NCBI GenBank assembly: GCA_028023455.1 | Contig: JAQFVV010006216.1 | Location: 1,365,445-1,429,444, forward strand | Reading direction: 5' to 3' | DNA: 64,000 nucleotides | DNA from: Epiperipatus broadwayi | Taxonomy: Eukaryota; Onychophora; Udeonychophora; Euonychophora; Peripatidae | Shown: one piece after another, positions 21,053 through 33,954 of the stretch | Layout of the letters: each line of letters begins with the position of its first letter | How positions within the stretch are numbered: the first letter of the stretch is position 1 | Made by a program: the position numbers and the translations under genes | The notes under the pieces: generated by a model | What the model saw: the letters and a program-made list of their open reading frames with translations, nothing else | What the model was told of the DNA's origin: nothing | Databases searched by the model: none

Positions 21053-21840
21053 TGTACCGGTAAAAATCACCATGCTTAATCACACACAGTAATCCGAATT
21101 CAAACCCAGTCCACGTCTAGGAATAAATTCCAAAATGCAAACTAAATTCGAACCCAAAACCCTGGCATGACCCACCGATGACAACATTACAATGGTACGG
21201 GGTTTTCCCTTTACTAGCTCAGTTTTTGTTCATGACTCCTCCTCCTTTGATTTTCCCGCCTCCAGCAATATCTAATTTTTGACTATACAATAGCATTTGC
21301 CTTTCTTGATAAGAGTTCTACGTTTCTCATTTCCATTGTTCGGTTTTCATTTATTTTTAAATTTAATACATGATTCTAAATTGACAAAACAATTACATCG
21401 GAATTCGTGAATACAAAATATAAATTCATTATCTTAATTTATCAAAGTACAAATTAATTATTGTATACATTTTGTACAAGTAAGATTTTGATTAAAAATA
21501 CTGATCAAAGGAATGTGACTTTTGATCAGCATTTTTAAATGACTTTGTATAATTTGCAAAATTAAAATTTAAAGAAAATATACCCGCAATTGAAACTTTT
21601 AAATTGAGCTAATATAAATCCACAAACCACACACACACGAATATTATTTATCATGATTTGTGACATTTATACTCATACTCTTTACATTAAATTCTTTTTA
21701 AACAAACACAAAATAAATAACTTAAAATTTATGTGGCTTGGAATAGAAAAAGTCTCATTGCGGGTAAATAGTGGTTTAGAATTACCGTTCTTAAATGACA
21801 ACCATGAAACTAAGATCGATTCTTCGATCTGTCTGTTTCA
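21053..21840 (-). repeat. 5' LTR of the gypsy element
   Basis: 788 bp, TG...CA ends. On the minus strand it begins with a 36-nt terminal hairpin (21805-21840), has a TATAAAT box about 170 bp in (complement of 21665-21671), and reaches an AATAAA signal roughly 490 bp in. Only three bases differ from the 3' LTR. The outer side abuts ATATATATAT. Confidence 0.97.
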
Positions 21841-22300
21841 ATATATATATATTGTAACCTATTAGAATGAGATGGGGGTGTGAGAAAGAGAAAAGAGGAA
21901 GAGATAGAAAAGAAGAAAATGCTAATAATGAAATGAAAGAGGGGTGTGAGAAAGAAAGAAAAGAGACAGAGAAAGTGATAATAATGAAATGGAGATAATG
22001 ATAATGGTAAGGATAAATGATGGAAAAGAAAAGAATTGAAAAGGAAAAGAAATGGGGAAAAGTAATAGAAATGATATATGTAATGGAGAGAGAAAAGAAA
22101 TGAGATGATGGAAAGATATGAAAGAGAGATATAAGAAAAGATGGAATAAAGGAGAGAGAAATGAAATGAGATGATAGAAGAAACTCTTAACGAATGTTTA
22201 AATGGCTGAGATGATAGAAAGATATGAGAAATGATATGAAAAGAAATGGAATAAAATTGAAATGAAATGAAATAAAATATAAATGAGAGACTCTAAACGA
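21841..22300. repeat. (TA)n junction followed by a purine-rich tract
   Basis: After a short (AT)n and TTGTAACCTATTAG, roughly 420 bases on the plus strand are dominated by A and G (AGAAAAG, GAAATGAGATGAT, GGAGAGAGAAA) with only scattered T. Approximate internal repetition is visible (GAGAGAAAAGAAATGAGATG, then GAGAGAAATGAAATGAGATG). No protein frame. It could be a degenerate microsatellite or the non-coding part of another element. Confidence 0.7.
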
Positions 22301-25300
22301 CTCGGCTCAATGGGATTACAATAAATTTAAAGAAAAGAGATGATGATCCAGAGATGTATAATCAAATAAAGGTCAAATCCAATACTGATGAACTATAACT
22401 ACTACAGCAAATTGATATTTTAATAAACCATACAAAAGATTATCTAAAATCACTAATCAATGCTTACCATATTAGTCCTACCAATAGATTATACACGCTC
22501 TGAATAAGACCTATGATGCTTTGCTTTAAAATATTATCTTACAGAATTATATTTACTAAACAACAAGAGTAAATAACCTCAGGGATTTTAAAATTAACAC
22601 TCTTGTGTAAAATTAAAGTTTAAGTTAAGTTGCCTAATAAAGAATTACTGTGACTAATAAATAAATGACATCTTAGCTGACCATAAAATAATTATAATAT
22701 GTTCAATATTAAAATAATAAACAAAACAAATATTAATTTACAAAATTTAATGAATCAATTTAAATTTAACTAATAATAGCCTATTATCTAAGATATTACT
22801 TGAGCAAAGAATAGAGCAAGGGTACTTTTAATGCCTTTCCATACTCACAGACAACCACTAAAGACCTCAAATGCAAATGAATTAGAATTCTTTAAATATA
22901 TGAGATTTAAGATGATGATAGATGATGTGCAGTGAATATAAGATAAAGTGCAGCTCCTAAAATAATATTAATTAAAATATTTTCCTGAAGTACTAATATT
23001 GTTAATCTGATATCGCATAATCTTTAGTCTGAAAGATATACTGCTAATTTAAAAAAAAATAAACTTTTAACTAAGTATTTAATTAGGTATCTGCTATAAT
23101 GCAATTATCTGTCTTTATGATTCAATATGAGAATCATTTATTTTAACATAGCTTTTTTTTAAATTTTCAAGACAATATTAACTATATTTAATTAACTTAG
23201 AATATACTTGTAAATTTCTGAATTGACGATTCAATAACTTTTACATTTTAAGATTTTGTGAACTTGGAACCTAAGACAATAATATATTCTCATATAAAAG
23301 TAAAACAAACAAAACAAAACTTTGGAAATAATAATAATTTGATTTATTAATAATGAGAAGACATGTTTACAAATGTAGTAGAATACAAACAGTGCCAATA
23401 CCGCACTAAGAATTAATATAATTATTTGGACTCTTAACAGTTTTATTTAACTTACATTAATACACTTAATAACCAACAAAGGTTATTCAATATTACTTTC
23501 TTTTAATAATTAAATTTTTTTTATCAAAAATACCTTAAACTTTAATTATCATATGTACTTAATAAGCACACTACTATTCTTCTTTATTAGACTAATTCAT
23601 ACCATTATTGTGTCATCTAATAATCAGAATGCCACACAGAACTAGGTTTATATTGAAAACTCTAAGCTTAATTTTATACTCCTAAACCTAACAAATGCTA
23701 AGTTGGAATAAGCATATTCAGCAATACTTTTGAAAAATATCATCACTAGTTTCATGGATATGAATAATATCATAGTTAGATATATGTTTAAATCAGATTA
23801 AGCTAATATTAAAATTAAACTAAATTAAGTGTATGGGGTAATCATTCATCAGAGATCAGTTATTTATATATATATATATTTAAATAACTTTAGTCCACAT
23901 GAAATTATTCCCTCAATGTTTTAAAGATAATGATGTAACAGACTTACAAATCCAGTGGCGAAATTCTGGATGAAAATATTAAATTAGTATGTGTGAATTG
24001 CCACTTATACCATATGCATATTTAACATACTTTAAAATAAATATAACTTATTGTTGGTTAGCTTGTGTGTGATAAAACTATCATAGCAACACAATTCAAA
24101 CATTGAAACACCTATGAGCCCTAAATTAGCTACAACTACCTGAAGAAATACATTTCCTCAAACAAGCATATCTTGTCATCACAAATATAAAACAAATGCA
24201 ACATCACCTACTGTGGTGGAATTAGCATTAAGTCATCATGAATGATAGGCAAAAAATATAAAAATACTAGGCTCCTCAGAGCTGGAAAAAAATGTGGTGG
24301 TTTCCAAAATATCTAACTATGAGGCAAAACTAAGATGTTTGGAATTCATCTTCAGTACATCTTGGAACAGGAACACACACCAGGAAAATGCAATCCTCTC
24401 ATGGGATTTCCAATGCTTATAAATGTGATCATCATCACTGAAAAATACAATACAATACCCTCTTTTTTGGGGACAAGCACTATCAAATCATGGAAATACA
24501 ATACAATAAGGATGAAGGATTTTCTCGACTCCATAAAGCATATTCAAAAATTCTGAACTAAGCCTAATTCTTGAGGGTAACAAATACTAACTAATAGCAA
24601 GATATATATACTTCACCTTACTTAATTAAGTTATTCCTAAAAAGTCTAAAAATACAAAATGTATATCCAATGTTCGAACCAACAAAGCAAACTATGTGTC
24701 AACTGATTACTGTAGAAAATACTCTGAAATTAAATGCATATAAAATTCTAGGCAGGGCACAATGCACACATAACAAAATATTAAATGCTAAAATATAGTA
24801 ACTAATGGGCTTTTAAAATTGTAAATTAAATGCAAGAATATTTACTTCTTGATGAATATAAAATATTTGTAGTTATTATTAATATAACATTCATAAAACA
24901 AATGAATGGATATTCTCTGATAAACTTCTTTAGTAAATTTAAAATAAAAATTGAGTAAAACATCCCATTTATATGGAAATAAGACTGATATTTAAATCTT
25001 TATAATAAAATTATTAAATAGAAACTAGCTAGTGTAATGCTTAATAAATAGACTAACTCTACTTAAGAATGGCAAAGAAAGTTTGCTCATTAAATAAACC
25101 TATTTCATTTTAAAATTATAACCTTAGTTTACCTGTATATTTATTCAAAAGTGTTACAAAAAAAATTATTATTAAGAACATAAATATTTTTATGGTTTTT
25201 TTTTTAAAAACCAATAAAGCAGACCATAAAAAAAATAATACATTAATTGAAGTTCATATTTCTGCTCCGTAATGATTTTTTTTTTCCATTTCATAATGTG

Positions 25301-27382
25301 TAGACAATTTATCCAAGTTAAAATATCTATCCGAATTCGAAGCTTCAATTAATACATTTATACACATGGCAATCATTTCCAAATGAAAATGTTCAATAGT
25401 TCATTAATATTATTTTTTTTAAACAATTTAAAAAAAAAATTAAATAATAAGATTAAGCCGGCATGAAACAAAATAAATTCTTCAGCTGAACACACTTTAA
25501 TTTATTTATAGGATCCTGAGTTCAAAATTGCATATAATAATAATAATAATATCTTTCTATCTGAATTTCTTTATCCTCTTTTGGGAAAAATGCTTCTTTT
25601 GAAATATAGTTTTTCTTAAGTATTTTTCCTAATAATATTCCAAGACGTATTTATTTTTAAAATTAATTTCCTTTGCTTACTTTTAAATATGAGAGTAGAA
25701 AATTTTTTACTGTTCAAGACATTTCTCCGTTTATATGCTATAATTAATGCCATAAAGTTATTTTTAAATACTGGCAAGTATGATCCTTTATAATGTACCA
25801 AATAACTATAAATTCATTATTAATCCTTACAAATTGCTTTAAAGTTTTATTTCCAAATACATGTCCTTTCTTACTGAATAAATAAGAATTATCCTTTAAA
25901 ATGTATATATAATCTGTTTGCGTTTAGTTAAACAAATCATTTTCATATATGTCAAGATATAAGTAATAACTTTTCCTTTTTTAAAAAAAAAATCATTCTT
26001 TAAAATTTCACTGTAATCGAACATAGCAGCTTCTTTATAAAGTTCTTTTTAAACTTAAAAAAAAAATTTCTTTTTTTTACATATACTTTTAATCTAACAA
26101 GAAAAATAATTAGCATTTTCTTTTCAAAATAGTTTAATACAACCAAACACTTATCTATGGAAATGATTAATAGTTTGTTCCTTAACCTTATTTCCAAGTA
26201 AAGAAAATTAAACAAGTTAAAGTCATATAATATGTGAGATGCTTCATTTATTCTAGACATTTTTAACCTATAATTTCTATACCTTGACTCAAATTCAAAT
26301 TGTCAGAAAAACAGATTACATTTCTTTTAGTCCTCCATCACTATAGGATGATTTTAAATATTTTAAACATACTTGTATTTTTTTAGAAATATCAAGTTTT
26401 TTTTAACAAAATTACTTTTACTAACAAAATTTTAAGATCCAGCACCAGTTGAATCAAAACAAGATCAGCCCCTGGATGGTCCCTCGATCTCCGTTTTATC
26501 TCACAATTTTTCATCCACCTACAATTCATTTAAAAACCAATAAAAATTATTTTTTTATTAAATTTTAATATTCTGACAAACCAGCTGTGGAATCAATCTA
26601 CTGACATAATCAATATAATTTTCCCATACCACATGATCTTCAGCTGCAAAGTCAAAATTTTATTATTAACAAATATTATGCAACAATTTTTTTTAATATT
26701 TTATACAACTCAATAGTAATAAATATAAAATTTAAAGTTATACCCTTTATTAAACCCTTAAATATTTCATTGAAATAATTTTATCCACACATTTGCTTTA
26801 TTTACTTATTTTAAACAATATTGGAATTAAATTATTTTTTTATTCTTATGTTTCCATGTCAATGCATGCACATATTCTCACATATGTCTGGCCTTACATT
26901 AATTGTTTAAAATTATTTTTAAAACTACAACAATAAAATGTTAACGAATATTTAATCCAAATAATTTTTATAACTGGAATGCTAAACTACAAAACTAATA
27001 AGTAATATTTTTATTTTTTTTAATAAAAACTTACATATCATTTTTTTTTTAAATTTATTACTTAATTATTCCAACTTATTTATAAAATCTAATTATTATT
27101 CTTTAGACATTAAAATGGATTATACAGTAGTTATTTTCGAATATATTTACTATTTATCAATTATTATTATAATAATTTAACATTTGCTTATGTTAGATTG
27201 TTACCTAACATCCCTTATCAAACCAACTGACTCTATTAAAATATTTCGACTATTCTATTTTAATAATTAACTAAGTTAATTTCCATTTTCATCATCATTA
27301 TTTTTTTAAATCCAAAATTTTAAACAAAAGGTTAAGCTAAGATAACCTTGATTACCTCTTGGAACTAAGTGACACTTCAGTT
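22301..27382. other. Long AT-rich stretch without recognisable genes
   Basis: Five kilobases with no transposon protein match. Two overlapping opposite-strand frames at 24335-24556 lack any motif. A small palindrome AGTTATTTA-(TA)n-TAAATAACT is at 23858-23889. A candidate exon at 26582-26643 is listed separately. Confidence 0.55.
26582..26643 (-). CDS. Candidate internal exon, unrecognised
   Basis: On the minus strand an acceptor TTTTGACTTTGCAG (AG complement of 26644-26645) opens a frame reading EDHVVWENYIDYVSRLIPQL, 62 nt with two phase bases. It is followed by CTG|GTTTGT, a sub-optimal donor. The peptide has balanced composition unlike the surrounding AT-driven frames. No family is recognised. 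It may be chance or part of a decayed element. Confidence 0.2.
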
Positions 27383-27399
27383 AGGTACAATATATATAT

Positions 27400-27965
27400 A
27401 TATATTGGAAATCATTGATCTTTTTGCATGTTTGTGATCATGTCTATTAGTTGTGAAAGGTAGATTGAATAGCTGTGTGGGTATGAAAGTCTGAGTTTAA
27501 ATCCTTAGAATTACATTAAGTTTAGTATAGATGGCATATATGTATTTAAATATTATATATTCAGACTGTATTCTATTCATCCCTCTTCTGTATGATTAAA
27601 TGGACATACTAAGGTCCTTTGTGAGCAGTCAGATTGACTTATGGTCAACAAGAATATGACAATGCCAGTGGCATCAACAAGGGCTTTGAGCATTTCACTT
27701 TTGGATTTTTGATATGGATGGTTGAAGAGTTGGAGAAGATTAAAGTTTGTCCATTAATGCTTGAAGATTTGCTCTTAATATAATGTGAGCAGTGATTGTG
27801 CATATGTGTGAGATGGTGATCTGGGCCAATTGATAAGTGCTGGTTTGGCACAAAATACATATATTGGAAATCATTGATCTTTTTCATATGTATGTTGTCA
27901 TATGTATCAGTTGTATAAATAGATTGGATAGCTGAGGAGAGTTTGAAAGCTTGAGTTTAAGTATA
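27400..27965 (+). repeat. tRNA-related interspersed repeat, tandem ends
   Basis: TTGGAAATCATTGATCTTTT through a tRNA-like tail occurs at about 27405-27510 and again at 27864-27965, so the end of the unit is repeated with a period of about 460 bp. The tail contains an A-box-like AATAGCTGTGTGG and a B-box-like GAGTTTAAATCC, the two parts of a Pol III promoter of tRNA-derived SINEs. The body (ATTAAATGGACATACTAAGG, ATGGTTGAAGAGTTGG, AAGTGCTGGTTTGGCAC) also occurs at 32340-32912. I infer a SINE-like family; it has no protein-coding capacity. Confidence 0.6.
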
Positions 27966-30885
27966 TACATTGTACCACTAATGAATAATAGTGATCCATA
28001 GAAAATTGTGTTTACAATTATTAAAAATAAAAATTTTCATAAACAATATAAAGTTAAAAATTGATAATGAATAGTAAAATCACTGTCAGTAAATGATTGA
28101 AATAAAAACATCTCACTTAAAAAAATAGTTAAAAGTTTAATAAAATGAAGTTTAATATAAAAGTTTAGAGTTTTAAAAATAAAAAAAAGAAAATAATCTA
28201 TAAAAGTTTAAAGAGTTTTAAACTTTTGTATAAATGTCATTTATCAGTAAAAGTTACAATTGATTAATTAGATAGGGAAGAGAATTTGGCTTAGAAAAGG
28301 TTAAAACTATAGCTGTTTAAAAATAAATATTTTACATAAAATTAAAAATATCTTTTTTCATTTAAGTTAAAATAAAAGAAATCCCTTCCCATTTATTTAA
28401 AATAAATAAGATCTTTTATAACAAATTGATTTTAAAAATAAAAAAGTATAGTAAAATGTGTGTGTGTTAATATAATAAAATATGAAAGTTGGATATTAAA
28501 AAATAAATGAAAGTGTATAAATTAAAAATGTCTCTTAAAAATATTGCAAATACTCAGAAGTCATATAAAAACAGAATTAGCAATGACTACTAATTATAAA
28601 TCCACAAACAATAGAAATAGCAATGGCTACCAACTTAAAACAGGATTAAAATGTTATCAGAATTTAGTAAAAAACAGTGGATGAATTTTAACAATGGATA
28701 TAGCTGGTGGATATAAAAACTAATTAACAAAGTGACAACAGGTCATCATATAAATAGAGTGAGAATCAGAATCAGTCAGTCAATCAGTTCTTCAATCAGT
28801 TGAGTTTTTACAATCAGTCTATCATGTATTCAGAATCAGTGTTTTTCATGACAATGCAGTGTTAACAGCTGTTGGAAACATATGCCAGACTCTAGCCTTA
28901 GTCTGATGGAATACCAACAACCTGCCCAATAAAAGTGATGTCTGCCTAATAACTTAAAACCGCCAGAGCTACCTAACTGTCTGGAATAATAGTGTCACAA
29001 AATAGCAATCATAGAAACCTCCACAAAACCTCAAATCCAACTGGTTGGAAAAATTCACATGAAGCAGAAAACAGCAAGAAGTCAATGTCCAAAAATCCAA
29101 TAGGTAATGAATAACTTTTTCTTATTCCATTTCTGATATTAATGTAGCCATTGCTAATGTTATGGTCTCCCAGAGTCAGTTAATAAATGAACTCTATAAT
29201 TGCATAAAATGAACTGTTGATGTGCGTGTTTGAATGCTTATAATTATTTTAAGATTGTATTGTATTATTATTGTATATCTTATTATAATATGTATATGTC
29301 TGAGGTTATTATAAATTATTGTTTAATTTAATTAAGATTTTATAAAAGTAGTTTAAAATTTACAATAAGTATTTAGTTAAAATAAATTGTCTTTAAAACT
29401 TAATATTTTGTCAGTCAATTCTTTTACCACTAAGTAAAGCAGTAATGGATTATGTTATCCTTTTGATTGAACTACTTGGGATTTCTTAGGCACTGAGTTA
29501 TTATCTTTTTGGTAATTAGCTGGCAGCTGGAGTTCTCTCTGAAATAAAAAAGTGCTTTGAATGATAGGTGTTAAATTCTGGAGCCATGAAGATATCTGTA
29601 TGCTAGAAACATGGTCTTAGTTATATATATAGTTTTTATAAAGCTTCAGCTTGGATACAAGTATTTTTTGAGTACTCTCTTCTCTGTGTAAGGGACCAGT
29701 GTGGAGCAATAATTAAATTGCACTGGTGTAGATCGAATTATAAATAATTGTATCATATTTTTTTTGTATAAAAAATTTACAATATTGTTTCACAAGTTTA
29801 TATTTCATAATGTAGATTATTTTATTAAAGAGTCAATGTGCATGCTAGATTTTGTTGTTTCTATAATGATCCATAAACCCCACCCGGTTCAATATAGTAA
29901 AATAATGTCTTCAGAGTTGTAATGATTGCTAAATATAACAGTTCAACAGTAAACAAAAAGGTATTAAATGTAATAATAACATATGTATTCAAATGTTAAA
30001 AGTATTACATAAGATGTTATAAAATAATATTAAATAATGTAATAGGTTTGTAAAAAAATGTTTAAAATTAAGGGAAACTTGTAAATTATATAAATTACAT
30101 TAAAACATTCTCTCATCAATGAATGAATGAAATGTATTGCAAAACAACTCATATAAAAAATAAATTTTAAATAATTAAATTAAAAAACATTTAGTCTATT
30201 TAGATATGAAATTCGAAAACAAACAAAAAATTCATGCAATTTAATAATTACAGTTGATTAATAGTTCAATCAATTAAATAATAAAAGTGTTTTTGAAATT
30301 CTTGTAATTAAAATAAATAGAGATGAATAAAAGTGTCAAAAATAAGATATTATAAAAGATACTAAAAAGAAGACCCAAGAGTGTTAACAACAAATCATAA
30401 AAACTTATATATGGTTACTTTTCTTGAAATCAGGCAAATTGGATTCACAATTTATTCCAGTTTCATTAAACTATCATTATGATGACTGAGTAAAAAAGAG
30501 AAAAAAACTGCCAACTGCTGAAATCTACCCTGGATCTCTATGTGGAACTTGGCCATACTATTTTTCAGACAAATAGAATATTACAATAACAAAATCAATG
30601 CTTAAAGTACTAATTTTAAAGACAGAAGATTGTTAAAGGATATTATAGCAACTTACAAATGAAGAATTATAGTAACTTACAAATAGTCAATTCGTATTTG
30701 TCATTGCAGAAAAAAACAAACTCTGTCTATAAAACTTTTCCTTTGTAAGTTAAAAAAACTGTTTGAACTGTTATCTCAATATATTAACCATTTTAAGTTT
30801 TATTTCAGATTATATTTAATACTAATAAACTATATTTTATAGTATTAATTTTTAAACAGGATGCAATGTTGTTTTTTTTACAACA
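27966..30885. other. AT-rich stretch, possible promoter-like motif
   Basis: No coding frame was recognised. At about 28749 TATAAATAG is followed roughly 20 bp downstream by AATCAGTCAGTCAATCAG, an arrangement seen in LTR and Pol II core promoters (TATA plus TCAGT initiator). No LTR partner was found, so it is not annotated as an element. Confidence 0.4.
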
Positions 30886-30889
30886 AAGT

Positions 30890-31931
30890 TAACTGAAATA
30901 AATTGAGATACTTCCAAATCTCTAGTACTCGTTACAATACTTATCTGACAGCCAATCAGATGTCATGGATAGTTGTCCAAATGACATCCAAACCTAAACA
31001 CACAACAAAGATTTTACGAGAAAAGGGCAGCCTTTTCTCTACTCTTCTTTCTATATATCTAAGCCAGTCATAAGCATTTAGGTTTGAAAGCTTGAAGCTT
31101 TAAATATCTTCACAATTAACTTACTGATTCTAAATCATAAATGTACAACATGAAATCCTACAATTTACTATATAGTAGTTTTTAGAATACCTAACAAGCA
31201 GTAAAGTATGTAATATTCACACTTCACTGCTTGTTATGTATTCTAAAAACTACTACATAGTAAATCGTAGGATTTTGTGTTGTACGTTTATGATTTAGAC
31301 TCAGTGAGCTTATTGTGAAGATATTTAAAGCTTCAAGCTTTCAAACCTAAATGCTTATGAATGGCTTAGACATATAGAAAAAAAGTAGAGAAAAGGCTGC
31401 CCTTTTCTCATAAAATCTTTGTTGTGTGTTTAGGTTTGGATGTCATTTGGACACCTATCCATGACATCTGATTGGCTGTCAGATAAATATTGTAATGAGC
31501 AGTAGAGATTTGGCAGTATCTCAATTTATTTCAATTTTTCAACTATCTGCACTTTGCAAATTAAAATATTATTTACATACATTACTGCTTGTTACGCATT
31601 CTAAAAACTACTATGTAGTAAATCAATGGATTTTGCATTGTACATTTATGATTTAGACTCAGTGAGTAAATTGTGAAGATCTATTAAGCTTCAAGCTTTC
31701 AAACCTAAATGCTTTTGACTGGCTTAGATACATAGAAAGAAAAATAGAGAAAACGTTGCCTTTTCTTGTAAAATCTTTGTTGGGTGTTTAGGTTTGGATG
31801 CCATTTGGACAGCTATCCATGACATCTGATTGGCTGTCAGATAAGTATTGTAACAAGCGCTAGAGATTTGGCAGTATCTCAATTTATTTCAATTTTTCAA
31901 CTATCTGCGCTTCGCAAATTAAAATATTATT
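30890..31931. repeat. Inverted plus tandem repeat cluster, unit about 357 bp
   Basis: One reverse unit (about 30892-31200) is followed by two forward units starting ACTGCTTGTTA at 31226 and 31583, a period of 357 bp. Landmarks are TTCTAAAAACTACTA, AAGCTTCAAGCTTTCAAACC, CTGCCCTTTTCTC, TTTAGGTTTGGATGTCATTT and CATCTGATTGGCTGTCAG. The first two units form a palindrome centred near 31212. Units differ at several per cent of positions. It has the same minus/plus/plus order as the 13.7-14.7 kb cluster although the sequences are unrelated. Confidence 0.93.
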
Positions 31932-32339
31932 TTAAAAAGTTAATTGCATTTTAAAGCAACTAAAGTAAAAAAAAAAGATTTTAAAAAATTGCTTCATCTT
32001 GTATTCACTATATACATATGTTATGATTTGTTAATATTTAAAAAAGTTTTCTTTAATGTGAAATTGTCAGATAAATAATCAAAAATGTAATTTTCATTTT
32101 AAATGCAATGTGCTTCCTAGTAAAATATGTAAATGCATCCAAAGTTAAATAATGAAAATAATATAATTATTACTATTTTAAGTTAAATGATTATTTTAAA
32201 GTTAGATTAAATTCATTTATATGTAAGTTAACCCTCTGAGAGTTATATTTTTGTATGCTAGAACCTATTATGCACATGCAATTATGAGATCACTGTTGAA
32301 TGGTTATTACATTATATCTGTTAGATTTATACATCATTT

Positions 32340-32912
32340 TGTTTTATTAAAATACAAGTATAATGCATATACTTAACCTAGATGTAATTAAAGGGGATTT
32401 GAACCCAGACTTTCAATCATCTTTAATTACATCAAGGTTAAATATATACATGATAATTGTATTTTAATATTACATATTCAACCTGTATTCTGCCCACCCC
32501 TCTTCCATATACTTAAATGGACATATTAAGGCCCTACATATGAGGAGTCAGAATGACTTAAAGTCAACATGAATATGACTATAATATTGGCATCATCAAG
32601 AAGTTTGAGCAATCCATCATCAGGTTTTCAATGATATGAATGGCCAAAAAGTTGGACAGTGGAGAAGATTGAAGCTAGCCCATTAAAGTGTGCAGATTTG
32701 CTATCCTAATATAAACCAAGCACTGATTATATATATATGAGTGGGAGATGATGATCCAGATCTACTGATAAATGCTGGTTTAGCATGAAATATGCATATT
32801 GGAGATCTTTTATCTTTCTCACATGTATGTGGTCATGGGTATTGGTTATATTAGATAGAATGAATGATGGGAGCTTAACTGTCTGGGTTCAAATCCCCTT
32901 TAATCATTTTCT
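32340..32912 (+). repeat. Second copy of the tRNA-related repeat, with inverted termini
   Basis: The body matches 27500-27890 (GGACATATTAAGGCCCTA, GAATATGACTATAAT, TGGAGAAGATTGAAGC, AAATGCTGGTTTAGCATG). It is bracketed by ATTAAAGGGGATTTGAACCC at about 32388 and its complement GGGTTCAAATCCCCTTTAAT at about 32888. GGTTCAAATCC matches the tRNA B-box, so the brackets are two tRNA-like ends in opposite orientation. It could be an inverted SINE pair or a small TIR element. Confidence 0.7.
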
Positions 32913-33954
32913 TTTGTAATTTTGGGGGTTTGATCCAAAGGACTACCTTAGTTAATTAAGGAGTATTACTAGTAAATCAAGATCAGATTCAAAGAACCAC
33001 TTCACATAATTAGATTGGGTTATAGATAAATTGGGAGTCATACCTACAGTGTCTATTCCCTAGAGTTATCATTGTAAGAAAGGTGTATTAGTTATAATTA
33101 TATCATACTAGATATATATGTGTATGATTATGCTATTAAGCTTATGATATGAATAAATTATATTTGAGGGTGGATATGCATATGATTATATTTGAGTTAT
33201 ATTAGAGTTCATGGATTTACTTTGTAGCAAATATGCTCAACTATAAAAAAACCGTTGTATTATAAAATTTAATTGAAGGATTAATATTGTTAAATTAATC
33301 AAAATAAACCTTGGGCACTTTATAAATAATTATGGTTTTCCACGTGCTTCTGAAAAAAATGAAAAGAGAAAAAAGAGATTGGAAAAATGGTTTTATTAAA
33401 AAAGCAAATTATATTTGTCTGACAATTATAATATTTTGTAATGAACTAGTGCTTTGTTATTGCTTTAAATAGTGTGTAAACTTCTTTATATGTAATATTG
33501 TCTGCACTGCTTATTTATTCAATGTCCATTTAATTGGGAGAAATTTATGTTCTGTGCGATCTAGTCTGGTATTTAAAATAATGAGTAGCTAGTGATCGAC
33601 ATCATAATATAAAAGAGAATATTTTCCAAGCTTAATATATAAGTATTAAATATGTGTGACTGTCTATTTCTAATGTTTAATATCAGATAGTGCCCAAGTC
33701 AATTAAATAAATATATATATAATTGAAACATACATAGTCTGACCATTAAAATATATTTAATCATAAAATCGTTTGTTTATCATATACACAATTTATGAGA
33801 TAAACATTTACATTGTTGAATATCTCATAATAAATTAATATATCTAAAAATATGTCATTTGAATGGGATCCCGGGAGGATGTGCAAATTTTACAAAATAT
33901 TCGATATTTGTGAGTTTTCAAAATAGCAGCCCCTATTTTTGAAACATATACAAA
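32913..33954. other. AT-rich stretch without recognisable genes
   Basis: No coding frame, RNA gene or repeat structure was recognised. A GGGATCCCGGGAGGATG GC-rich patch at about 33866 stands alone. Confidence 0.5.

Larger units (their letters stand above)
14712..21840 (-). mobile_element. Ty3/gypsy LTR retrotransposon, full length, pol frame broken
   Basis: Two 788-bp direct repeats (14712-15499 and 21053-21840), starting TGAAACAG and ending ACCGGTACA on the coding minus strand, enclose 5.55 kb. In order on the minus strand lie a leader of about 1.57 kb, gag, aspartic protease, reverse transcriptase, RNase H and integrase. This is the Ty3/gypsy order PR-RT-RH-INT. No env-like frame is seen after integrase. 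The LTRs differ at three positions (T/C, C/T and A/C), indicating a recent insertion. The insertion sits in a (TA)n tract, so the target duplication (ATAT or longer) cannot be sized. A purine run, AGGAAGAAA on the minus strand (15500-15508), abuts the 3' LTR and is a plausible polypurine tract. No primer-binding site could be assigned with confidence. Confidence 0.97.

Noticed and set aside
21852-27391. A 5.5-kb element with ends TGTAACCTA and TAGGTACA
   Set aside because: The ends resemble each other as inverted sequences next to (TA)n, but the interior has no transposon content and the match is only about eight bases.
28740-29420. LTR or promoter suggested by TATAAATAG and repeated TCAGTC
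   Set aside because: No second LTR, no TG...CA ends and no coding region nearby; short motifs alone are insufficient in AT-rich DNA.
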